Source of the DNA: RI-231 sp041394905
GTDB lineage: Bacteria; Acidobacteriota; Terriglobia; Bryobacterales; UBA6623
Length of the DNA: 64,000 nucleotides
Direction of reading: 5' to 3'
NCBI GenBank assembly: GCA_041394905.1
Contig: JAWKHJ010000005.1
Location: forward strand, 1-64,000
Positions 56,583 to 64,000 of this stretch are shown piece after piece. Positions within the stretch are counted from its first letter, which is position 1. The number at the start of each line of letters is the position of its first letter. The notes beneath the pieces are model-generated. The model saw only the letters and a list, made by a program, of their open reading frames with translations, was not told where the DNA came from and searched no databases. The translations under genes and the position numbers were made by a program.

Positions 56583-58898
56583 CTACTCGGGGAACGTGGG
56601 CGAAAGCTTGTAGATCCGGAACGGTCCGTCGCGCCACAGCTCTTCCAGGCCCCAGCTCGAGGGATCTTCGTCAATCGGCTTGGCCACGATGTTGTGGCCG
56701 CCTTCCTCCACATTCGAAATCAAGTACCCGATGCCTTGGGCGCGCAGAGCGTTCCAGGCTTGCCTTTTGCGCTGCTCGGGCGTCGTTTCTACGTACTCCT
56801 CCTCGATCTTTGGTTCGAAGGAATGCCACTGACCGGCCGGGTCACGGTAGGCGCACTGGTAACGCGGAAAGTGTTGACCGCGCGGGATGCGCAGCTCGAT
56901 CGTATCCGCCTCTACCGGCCTTTCGAGGTCGACTTCCACGTAGCCGGGGATGATGGGCTGCCAGCTTCGCCACACGGTGAGGATATCGCCATCGACCATG
57001 CGCTGGGCGGTGAAGGGAAAGATGTCCGTTGATGCGGTGCGCGGGATGCCCTGGTCGACTGGCTTACCGTCACGCAGCAGGCGAATCTCGCCGATCTCCC
57101 ACCAGGATGTCTCGTGAGAGTTGGTCTGCTCGAGGCGGATGGCGCTGACCTCTGCCGGCTGGGGGAGTGGCAGGCGCCAGATGCGCTCGACGAAAAAGTC
57201 AGGCTCAATGACAGCAAGGAGCTCTCGAGCAAGCTCGGAGTTGATTCCGCCCTGGTGCCCTACGACGAGCTCGCCAGGGAAGTAGGCCTCCGGCAAGCCG
57301 CCGAGAGCGAACACCTTGGACCCAGCGGGGGCGAGCTTGGAGAGCGCGCGCATGACGGTGTAGCCATACACGTGGCGGTTGAGGAACTCATGCCTGTTCT
57401 CGCGGCCGGTGACGACGGGCCAAGGGTAGTCGTCAATCCGCCAAAAAGAGACAAGGGGGTGGTACTCACGGATGGCCCAGGGCCAAGACGAGACCGAGTG
57501 GAATAGCGCCAGCGTCAGGCCGATCACAGCGCCCGGCTTTCGGCCAAAACGGTCCACGGCGATAGCCATGAGCAGGCTCAGGAAGACCATCGGCGGGATG
57601 AGGAAACGCGTGCCGCCGTTAGAAATGAGCCAGGGCAGGATGGTGAGCCCCACCGCTCCCCAGAGCGGCCCCGCGAGCGGACGCCCGATGGCGAGCAGTG
57701 CAAGAGGCGCCGCGAGGAAGACGGGGCCGGTGAATCCGCCGAGGCGACGGCCGTACCATGTGGCTTCGAGCGGCCGCTCGAGATAGTCCCGCCAGCCATG
57801 GCTCTCCTCGGGAATCTTGTAGTGCAGCAGGTACTTGCGGTAGTTCCGTTCCCAATCGATGGTGACGTAGGGATTGGGAAAGATGTCGTTGTAGAAGGGC
57901 GCTACGGGATTTCCGGCGACGATCCAGTTGCGCGCCGGCCAGGGCAATGCGAGCGGTGCGGCGGCGAGAATGAAAAGCGCCACGGGCTTGAGGAAGGCTG
58001 CACGGTTGGCCTTCCATTGGCCGTAAGCAAAAGCCAGGAAGGCGCCGGCAGCGGCGAATACGGCAGTGAACTTGATGCCGAAGCCGAAGCCGGCCAGCAC
58101 GCCGAGAACCAGGGCCCACTGCGGATCGCGTCGCTCATTCCAAACAAGTAAGCCGTAAAAGAGCAAAAGCTGGTAGAAGGCCAGCATGCAGTCGTTGTAC
58201 GCCGTGATGGCGTCGTTGCCCACCACCGGCGAGCAGAAGTACAGCAGCGCAGCGAGATAGCCCGCACGGTGATGGCCCGCGCGGCGCGCGAGCAGGATGA
58301 TGCCCAGTGCACTGCCGAACAGGAACGCCAGATGGACGAGCTTCGGACCGTCGTGCCGGGCGAAGGCGAAGGCGAAAAGGTAGAGCATCTCCGCGCCCTG
58401 CGAGAGGAAAGCGTAAATGCTCGTGGTGATGGGCGTGAGCTGGTGGTCGCGGTAGTAGCGAAAAACCAGGCCCAGGTGGTAGCCAAGTGAGTCCGAACCG
58501 ATCTCAGGCGCGAGGGCGTTGATGAGATAGAGCCAACCGTAGACGCAGAAGGCCACATACCATGCGCTACGCCAAACCCAGCCTCCCTCGAGCGGCGGGG
58601 ATGTAGCTTCCCCGCCCCGGTTGCGCCCCCAGCGGAACCATGCCGCGGCAGAAAGGATCGCGAGCGCCCAAAAGGCGGCGTCGTACGCCAAGTGCGCAAC
58701 AGCCAACGCGAGTACGGCGAAACTGAGCGCCGCAGCACCGATTCCGAATGAAAACAGGCAATATTCCGAGCGCGTAAGTGCAGCGCGAACACCCCCGAGC
58801 GGCCCCATGAGGGCGCGTCCGAGCAACGCAGCCGTTGTGAGCGTGAGCGCCGCCGCGAAGAGCTCGCGGACGAGCAGGTAGGACCAATGCGGTTCCAT
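56583..58898 (-). CDS. GT39-like membrane glycosyltransferase with lectin-like C-terminus
   Basis: Start taken as the ATG at 58898 (MEPHWSYLLVRELFAAALTL), 771 residues. About twelve hydrophobic helices fill residues 1-500; LINALAPEIGSDSLGYHLGL carries the acidic residue expected in the first external loop of polyprenyl-phosphate-dependent GT-C transferases, and NDAITAYNDCMLAFYQLLLF follows. Residues 560-771 are soluble and include AIRLEQTNSHETSWWEIGEI then VEVDLERPVEADTIELRIPR, a discoidin/F5-8C-like beta sandwich. It would move a sugar from a lipid carrier onto a protein or glycan outside the membrane. Convergent with the ATPase gene (four-base gap). Confidence 0.8.
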   Translation of the reverse strand: MEPHWSYLLVRELFAAALTLTTAALLGRALMGPLGGVRAALTRSEYCLFSFGIGAAALSFAVLALAVAHLAYDAAFWALAILSAAAWFRWGRNRGGEATSPPLEGGWVWRSAWYVAFCVYGWLYLINALAPEIGSDSLGYHLGLVFRYYRDHQLTPITTSIYAFLSQGAEMLYLFAFAFARHDGPKLVHLAFLFGSALGIILLARRAGHHRAGYLAALLYFCSPVVGNDAITAYNDCMLAFYQLLLFYGLLVWNERRDPQWALVLGVLAGFGFGIKFTAVFAAAGAFLAFAYGQWKANRAAFLKPVALFILAAAPLALPWPARNWIVAGNPVAPFYNDIFPNPYVTIDWERNYRKYLLHYKIPEESHGWRDYLERPLEATWYGRRLGGFTGPVFLAAPLALLAIGRPLAGPLWGAVGLTILPWLISNGGTRFLIPPMVFLSLLMAIAVDRFGRKPGAVIGLTLALFHSVSSWPWAIREYHPLVSFWRIDDYPWPVVTGRENRHEFLNRHVYGYTVMRALSKLAPAGSKVFALGGLPEAYFPGELVVGHQGGINSELARELLAVIEPDFFVERIWRLPLPQPAEVSAIRLEQTNSHETSWWEIGEIRLLRDGKPVDQGIPRTASTDIFPFTAQRMVDGDILTVWRSWQPIIPGYVEVDLERPVEADTIELRIPRGQHFPRYQCAYRDPAGQWHSFEPKIEEEYVETTPEQRKRQAWNALRAQGIGYLISNVEEGGHNIVAKPIDEDPSSWGLEELWRDGPFRIYKLSPTFPE

Positions 58899-58963
58899 GC
58901 GAAGGGAAGCGACCGTTGTACTACGCCCGACCCACCGGTGTCGAACGCCGCAGCCTCGATACA

Positions 58964-60601
58964 ATGCGTTCGATGCTGCGAATTCTAGCGCTGATCTCCA
59001 TTTTCGCTTGTGCCGCCGCCGGGCAACAGCGATTCGACATCCTCATCAAGGGCGGTACGGTCGTCGACGGCTCGGGCGACCCGGGCTATAAAGCCGATGT
59101 GGGCCTGCTCAAGGGCCGCATCTCGCGCATCGGCGACCTGTCGCTCGCGACCGCCGACCGCGTGATCGACGCGACGGGACTGGTTGTGGCGCCGGGATTC
59201 GTCGACATGCACAACCACTCCGACCAAACGCTTCTCGACGAGCCCAAGTGCGAAAGCATGATCCGGCAAGGCGTGACGACGATGGCTCTGGGCGAAGGCG
59301 GATCGATGGGACCGACGCACGAAAAAGGTCTGCCGTGGACGACCCTGGGCGGCTACTTCGACTACGTCGACAAAAAAGGCGTGGCGGCAAACATCACCTC
59401 GTACGTTGGCCAGACGCAGATTTGGACCTACGTGAAGGGCGAAGCGCTCGAACCTGCGACTGACGCGGACATCGAAAAGATGAAGGCCGAGGTGGCGCGC
59501 GCGATGCAGGAAGGTGCAATGGGGCTGTCGACCTCGCTACTGATGCCGCCGTCGAGCCTGATTACCACGGAGCAGTTGGTGGAACTCGCCAAGGTGGCGT
59601 CGAGCTACGGCGGCATTTACTCCACCCACATTCGCGATGAGGGCGCCGGCGTGTTCCGCTCGATCGAGGAAGCGATCAACGTCGGCAAAGGCGCCGAGAT
59701 TCGCGTGGACATCATCCACATGAAGATCGCCGACCAGGAGTTCTGGGGACAGATGAAAGAAGTGATCGCGATGATCGACCGCGCCCGAAAAGAGGGCTAC
59801 GACATCCGCGCGCATGTCTACCCCTACACTGCCGGGCAGAACAACTTGCGGGCGATCATTCCACCGTGGGCGCATGACGGCGGCAACGAGAAGATGCTCG
59901 AGAGGCTGCGCGATCCCGAGATGCGCAAGCGCATGAAGAAGGACATCCTGAACGGATTGCCGGGTTGGTACAACCACTACCTGGCAGTGGGCGGCGACTG
60001 GAGCCGCATGCTGCTGGTGAGCCTTAAGGATCCGAAGAACAAGCCCTTTGTGGGCAAGCGCATGAGCGAGCTAATCGCGGCGCGCGGCGGCGACCCAGTG
60101 GACGTGCTCTTCGACGTGCTCCTCGAGGAAGACGGCTTCGTGAGCACGGTCTACTTTCACCATGAAGAGAGCGACATGCTCTACGCGCTGAAGCAACCCT
60201 ACACGTCGGTTGGTTCGGATGGCTCTGCGATCAGCCCGGACGGACCGTCCGGCGATAAGAATCCGCACCCGCGCTGGTATGGGACGTTTCCGCGCGTACT
60301 CGGCCGCTACGTGCGCGAGCAGAAGGCGCTCACGCTGGAGGAGGCCGTCCGCAAGATCACGTCGATGAACGCGGAGAAGATCAACATCTTCGACCGCGGC
60401 TATCTGCGAGAGGGCTACCGCGCGGACGTTACGCTGTTCAACCCCGATACAGTGATCGACAAAGCGACGTTCGAAGAGCCGCACCAGTACCCGGAGGGGA
60501 TCCCCTACGTCGTGGTGAACGGCGAGCTTGTGCTCGACAACGGGCGCCATACTGGCGCGCTGCCGGGCAAGGTGATTCGCGGGCCGGGTTGGAAGCGGTA
60601 G
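58964..60601 (+). CDS. Exported N-acyl-D-amino-acid deacylase
   Basis: ATG at 58964 gives a signal peptide, MRSMLRILALISIFACAAAG, and a 545-residue amidohydrolase-fold enzyme: FDILIKGGTVVDGSGDPGYK, VIDATGLVVAPGFVDMHNHS (HxH metal motif), GIYSTHIRDEGAGVFRSIEE, RVDIIHMKIADQEFWGQMKE and SVGSDGSAISPDGPSGDKNP with the catalytic aspartate. The D-aminoacylase family removes the acyl group from N-acyl-D-amino acids or related dipeptides. Here it probably works in the periplasm, perhaps on peptidoglycan-derived D-amino acids. Divergent from the GT39-like gene, 65 bases away. A TACAAT just before the ATG may be a -10 box or chance. Confidence 0.92.
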   Translation: MRSMLRILALISIFACAAAGQQRFDILIKGGTVVDGSGDPGYKADVGLLKGRISRIGDLSLATADRVIDATGLVVAPGFVDMHNHSDQTLLDEPKCESMIRQGVTTMALGEGGSMGPTHEKGLPWTTLGGYFDYVDKKGVAANITSYVGQTQIWTYVKGEALEPATDADIEKMKAEVARAMQEGAMGLSTSLLMPPSSLITTEQLVELAKVASSYGGIYSTHIRDEGAGVFRSIEEAINVGKGAEIRVDIIHMKIADQEFWGQMKEVIAMIDRARKEGYDIRAHVYPYTAGQNNLRAIIPPWAHDGGNEKMLERLRDPEMRKRMKKDILNGLPGWYNHYLAVGGDWSRMLLVSLKDPKNKPFVGKRMSELIAARGGDPVDVLFDVLLEEDGFVSTVYFHHEESDMLYALKQPYTSVGSDGSAISPDGPSGDKNPHPRWYGTFPRVLGRYVREQKALTLEEAVRKITSMNAEKINIFDRGYLREGYRADVTLFNPDTVIDKATFEEPHQYPEGIPYVVVNGELVLDNGRHTGALPGKVIRGPGWKR

Positions 60602-60735
60602 GCGGAGCCTAACAGGCCCAAGCTCCCCCGCTTCGGAGTTAGGGGCGGAAGCTCCTGGTCCACGTTGATTCCCGGATTCCACGGCATCCCGGTCATGGAA
60701 TCCCACAGCTGCGAACGCTAGACTGGCGTTAATCG

Positions 60736-62292
60736 ATGCGCCAGCGTTTCGAGCATTGGATGGAGAGCCTGGGCGCACCGGTCGGCCTCGTCGAAGGTTT
60801 GATCGTTCCGATCGCCGCGGCCCTGTTGATCTGGCTTGTCCGCGAACTAGCTCTCATACTGGTCCGCCGCCACGTCAACAACCCAAAGCGCCGCCGCGCC
60901 ATTCAACAAGGCAGCATTTACCTGGCTCTTGTCCTGGCCTGGGTGATCTTCCAGACCGTCTGGACGCGCAGCATCGGACGCATCAGCCCACTGATTGCCG
61001 AGCCCACTGGCTGGGATCAGTCCGCGATCGGCGAGTTTCTACGCGCACTCGTGCTCATTTTGTTTGGTGGCGCCGCGACGGTCCTCGCCATCGCGCTGGT
61101 CCGTGTGCTGCTCAAGGCGCTCCGGGTCCGCGTGCGGGCGTGGGGTCGACAAGCACCAAGCCTGCGCATCCAACGCCTGACCATTCTCACACCGCAAACG
61201 ATTCGCCAGGCAATCGATCGGCTGCTGCACTTCCTGTTCCTGGCGTTCGTCGCGATCGCCCTTCTGTACTACATGGTCTACGTCCTCAGCGTCTATCCGG
61301 CCACGGCGGAGTGGGGCGCGCGGGCGCTCGACTACGTCTGGTCGGTGATCGCTTCGCTAGCGACGGCCGTCATCGACTATCTGCCGAAGCTGGTCTACCT
61401 GCTGGTGATCGGGCTGTTCGCGCGGTACTTGATCAGGGCATTGCGGTTCCTGCTCGAAGCCGTCGAGCGGCGCGATGTCCGCTTGCCCGGTTTCGATCCA
61501 GATTGGGCGGACCCGACGTATAAGCTGGCGCGCGTGGTGGTGGTTCTGTTCGCGATGGTGATCGGCTACCCCTACCTGCCCGGGGCGCAGTCGGAAGTCT
61601 TCCAGGGCTTCTCCGTATTCATCGGCGCATTGATCACCTTCGGCTCTTCGACGGTGATCGGCAACATGATCTCGGGAGTCGTGCTCACCTACACGGGTTC
61701 GTTTCGCATGGGCGACCGCATCAACGTAGGCGGAACGATCGGCGATGTAGTGGAGAAAACGCTGTTCGTCACGAGGCTGCGCACCATCGACAACGAAGTT
61801 GTCTCGATTCCGAACGGCATCGTGATGACGGGATCGGTGATCAACTACAGCCAGAAGTCGTCAGACAAAAAGCTGGTGCTCAAGGTGCGCGCCGGTATCG
61901 GCTATGACGTGGACTGGCGGAAAGTCCACGAGCTGATGCTAGCGGCGGCTCAGCATACGCGCCACGTTTCGTCACGGCCGCCGCCGACGGTTTGGCAGAT
62001 TAGCCTCGACGATTTCGCGGTGACCTACGAGTTGCGCGCGACCACAGAGAGGCCGGACCTGATGGGCTTCGTCAAATCCGAGCTGGTGAAGAACGTGCTG
62101 GATGAGTTCAACAAGGCCGGCATCGAGATCATGACACCGTCCGTTAGAAGCCACCGCGACGGAACGGCGACGGCGATCCCGGCGCAGTACAACCCGCCGG
62201 TGGGGACCGTGGCGCGATTGAAGGTGGACCTCGAGACGGTTGGCGAAGCCGCGAAGCGTGGGATGGGAGCGAAGCGCGAGTCGGAGGAGTGA
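60736..62292 (+). CDS. MscS-family mechanosensitive channel
   Basis: The 518-residue protein has five to six membrane helices, then the MscS pore helix and beta domain: VFIGALITFGSSTVIGNMIS, GVVLTYTGSFRMGDRINVGG, TIGDVVEKTLFVTRLRTIDN and VVSIPNGIVMTGSVINYS. The C-terminal alpha/beta domain reads AGIGYDVDWRKVHELMLAAA. It releases solutes under osmotic stress. ATG at 60736 is 134 bases after the deacylase stop; that gap has no recognisable signal. It converges on adk with the adk terminator between. Confidence 0.93.
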   Translation: MRQRFEHWMESLGAPVGLVEGLIVPIAAALLIWLVRELALILVRRHVNNPKRRRAIQQGSIYLALVLAWVIFQTVWTRSIGRISPLIAEPTGWDQSAIGEFLRALVLILFGGAATVLAIALVRVLLKALRVRVRAWGRQAPSLRIQRLTILTPQTIRQAIDRLLHFLFLAFVAIALLYYMVYVLSVYPATAEWGARALDYVWSVIASLATAVIDYLPKLVYLLVIGLFARYLIRALRFLLEAVERRDVRLPGFDPDWADPTYKLARVVVVLFAMVIGYPYLPGAQSEVFQGFSVFIGALITFGSSTVIGNMISGVVLTYTGSFRMGDRINVGGTIGDVVEKTLFVTRLRTIDNEVVSIPNGIVMTGSVINYSQKSSDKKLVLKVRAGIGYDVDWRKVHELMLAAAQHTRHVSSRPPPTVWQISLDDFAVTYELRATTERPDLMGFVKSELVKNVLDEFNKAGIEIMTPSVRSHRDGTATAIPAQYNPPVGTVARLKVDLETVGEAAKRGMGAKRESEE

Positions 62293-62304
62293 TGGCAATC
62301 GCTC

Positions 62305-62335
62305 AAAAAAGACGCGCGTGCTCACGCAGGCACGC
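62305..62335 (-). terminator. Rho-independent terminator of adk
   Basis: On the minus strand, GCGTGC (62335-62330) pairs with GCACGC (62321-62316) around an eight-base loop and is followed after a few bases by a run of six T (complement of 62305-62310). It starts about 30 bases downstream of the corrected adk stop and lies just after the mscS stop on the other strand. Confidence 0.65.
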
Positions 62336-62364
62336 CAGCGGTCTGAGTTCCTGAGCCTACCTCC

Positions 62365-63002
62365 CTACCCCGGGGTGCTCTGTACTCGACCTTTCTCGAC
62401 GTCCGCCAGTGCTTCGGCGGGGGGCTCGGCGGGCGTAAGCTCGAGCGCCTGCGAAATCTGCGCAAAGACTTCGCGAATGGACAGGTCGCCGTCAATGGTG
62501 ACCAGCAGCCCTTGCGGCGGTAGAGCTCGAGCACGGGCTTGGTCTTGTTGTAGTACTCCTCCAAGCGAACCTTGAGCGTCTCCGGGTTGTCGTCGGCGCG
62601 CTTGGTGAAGCCGCCGCCCAAGCCCATCTGCGCGCGACGCATCACGCGCTCGACCACGATGTCGTCGGGGATGTCGAGGTAGATCACCTTGGTGACGTCC
62701 CAGTTCTCGAACAGATATTCGGCCTGGGGGCGCGTCCGCGGGAACCCGTCGAGAACGAATCCGAAGTTGAAGTCATGCTGCTCGAGCCGCTCGCGGACGA
62801 CTTTCTCCACGATCTCGTCCGGCACCAGACGGCCTGAGTCCATGATCCGGCGGATACGCGCAGCAAGCTTGGTGTGGTTCGACATGTGCCAACGGAAGAT
62901 ATCTCCGATGGAAATGTGAGCGTAGTCGTGGGCGGCGCAGAGCAGGCGGCTTTGCGTTCCCTTACCGGAGCCTTGCGGTCCGCAGATGAGGTACTTGTGC
63001 AT
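62365..63002 (-). CDS. adk: Adenylate kinase, one frameshift
   Basis: ATG at 63002. P-loop YLICGPQGSGKGTQSRLLC, AMP site ISIGDIFRWHMSNHTKLAAR, NFGFVLDGFPRTRPQAEYLF and the LID region MRRAQMGLGGGFTKRADDNP with VRLEEYYNKTKPVLELYR. The frame breaks at 62509-62511, where AAGGGC should be AAGGGGC; adding one G restores GLLVTIDGDLSIREVFAQIS and a stop at 62365-62367, giving about 212 residues. Adk interconverts ATP, AMP and ADP and is essential, so the break must be an error or recent loss covered by another copy. The LID lacks zinc cysteines. Confidence 0.93.
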
Positions 63003-63040
63003 GCCGTGAAAGTGGAAAAGGGAAAGTATAACGCGCGACC

Positions 63041-64000
63041 CTAGCTCTGGCCGCGCAGCTTTTTGATGTCGATGCCGAGGCGTTGGATCTTCTGATTGAG
63101 CGTTGAGAGCGCAACGCGCAGCTTCTTCGCGGTCTCAGTCTGGCTCCAGCCGCAGCGCTCGAGCTCCTGAACGATGACGCCGCGCTCAAAATCCTCAACC
63201 ATTTCGGGAAGACTGTGCCCGGCGGCGGGTTTGAAGTCGATGGGCGGACGGGCCGGACGATGGTCGCCGGTGACGAGTTGCTCAGGCAGAACGTTGACGC
63301 CGACAGTCTCCCCGGTGGCGAGAACTACCGCGCGCTCGACAGCGTTCTCTAGCTCGCGCACGTTGCCGGGCCAGGAGTGGTCCATCAGCACGCTCATGGC
63401 CTCGGAGGTGAACTCCAGCTTGGAGCGGCCCTCGGAATCGAGGAAGCGCTGGTTTTCGCGCGAAAAGCGGTCGAAGAAGTGCTGCACCAACAGCGGGATG
63501 TCACCGCGGCGGTCGCGCAGCGGCGGCAGGTGGATGCCAATGACGTTGAGCCGATAGTAGAGGTCTTCGCGGAACTGGCCCTGGCGTATGAGCTCTTCGA
63601 GCTTCTCGTGGGTGGCGGCGATGATGCGCACGTCCACCTTGATGATCTCGTTGGAACCGACCGGCATCAGCTCGCGCTCTTGCAGCACGCGTAGCAGCTT
63701 GGCCTGGGTTTCCGGCGTGAGTGTGGCGATCTCGTCGAGGAACAGCGTGCCGCCGTTGGCCGCCTCGAAAAAGCCCTTGTGGGAAGCAATCGCGCCGGTG
63801 AACGCGCCTTTGACGTGGCCGAACAGGGCTGATTCGAGCAAGTCGACAGGAATGGAGCCTGAGTTAACCGGGATGAACGGTTTGTCGGCGCGCGGAGAGT
63901 GGGCGTGGATAGCCTTGGCGATGAGCTCCTTGCCGGAACCGCTCTCGCCCGTGATCAGCACGGTGGAGCGGCTAGGCGCAACCTGCGAGACGAGCCGGAA
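63041..64000 (-). CDS. Sigma-54-dependent transcriptional activator, 5' part outside window
   Basis: The frame is open to the right edge and its first codons (FRLVSQVAPSRSTVLITGES) are mid-protein, so the regulatory domain and start lie beyond base 64000. The AAA+ core has Walker A GESGSGKE, the sigma-54 contact loop GHVKGAFTGAIASHKG (GAFTGA), Walker B GGTLFLDEIATLTPE, and DLYYRLNVIGIHLPPLRDR plus WPGNVRELENAVERAVVL. The C-terminal Fis-like helix-turn-helix is QELERCGWSQTETAKKLRVA. It opens promoters held by RNA polymerase-sigma54. The N-terminal input (response-regulator or other) and targets cannot be seen. Confidence 0.93.
   Translation of the reverse strand, partial: FRLVSQVAPSRSTVLITGESGSGKELIAKAIHAHSPRADKPFIPVNSGSIPVDLLESALFGHVKGAFTGAIASHKGFFEAANGGTLFLDEIATLTPETQAKLLRVLQERELMPVGSNEIIKVDVRIIAATHEKLEELIRQGQFREDLYYRLNVIGIHLPPLRDRRGDIPLLVQHFFDRFSRENQRFLDSEGRSKLEFTSEAMSVLMDHSWPGNVRELENAVERAVVLATGETVGVNVLPEQLVTGDHRPARPPIDFKPAAGHSLPEMVEDFERGVIVQELERCGWSQTETAKKLRVALSTLNQKIQRLGIDIKKLRGQS

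Overview
The window is GC-rich, densely packed bacterial DNA. It is almost certainly chromosomal: it carries adk, accD-folC, purEK, icd and an arginine operon, with no tRNA, rRNA, CRISPR array or insertion sequence that I can see. The best lineage guess is Acidobacteriota (Bryobacterales/Solibacteres-like) or a close relative. This rests on a VWFA-related secreted protein of the acidobacterial kind, a PEP-CTERM remnant, several Tat- or Sec-exported versions of normally cytoplasmic enzymes, a DinB protein, a Ser/Thr kinase-like protein and many lone glycosyltransferases. The assignment is an inference.

Layout. (1) 1-8586, all +: an exopolysaccharide/O-antigen locus with a flippase C-terminal half, a GT-B-like protein, GT4 and GT2 transferases, a Wzy/O-antigen-ligase protein, two more GT4 and an ExoA-like GT2, mostly with ATGA-type overlaps. 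(2) 8592-16400, all -: MFS permease, nitrilase, GNAT, then argF-argG-argH-argR and an exported alpha/beta hydrolase; a strong ARG-box candidate lies just before argF. (3) 16461-25053: tiny PEP-CTERM protein, membrane hydroxylase, rhamnulokinase, a Wzt-like protein that has lost its ATPase motifs, a VWFA-like secreted protein, a broken peptidoglycan-binding-like membrane protein, a spermidine-synthase-like protein and an M19 dipeptidase. (4) 25135-30574: DinB, HemK-like methyltransferase, Dps, methylmalonate-semialdehyde dehydrogenase, YceH and GNAT. (5) 30756-36750: two penicillin-recognising serine hydrolases flanking an operon with an exported dikinase whose domain order resembles glucan, water dikinases, plus a Gfo/Idh/MocA oxidoreductase. 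(6) 36849-46978: accD-folC-plsC, an undecaprenyl-phosphate sugar transferase, an M48-like protein without its catalytic Glu, an ACP-FAAL-acyltransferase fusion, and a Ser/Thr pseudokinase. (7) 47041-56578: NYN-LOTUS protein with a histone-H1-like tail, exported flavodoxin, winged-helix regulator divergent from icd with a palindromic operator, purEK, an exported DapA-like protein, an ACT protein and an AAA ATPase. (8) 56583-64000: GT39-like membrane protein, N-acyl-D-amino-acid deacylase, MscS, adk, and a sigma-54 activator cut by the window edge.

About a third of the genes are interrupted by single-base indels, including adk and folC, which no cell should lose. Where I could read the site, most are one-base length changes in short homopolymers. 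I therefore treat these genes as functional and the breaks as probable sequencing/assembly error; coordinates for them span the whole reconstructed gene. No single known defence or secretion system is present. The most novel-looking items are the exported dikinase/serine-hydrolase operon, the family members that kept their fold but lost catalytic motifs (Wzt-like, kinase-like, M48-like, acyltransferase-like), and the nearly insert-free PEP-CTERM protein.
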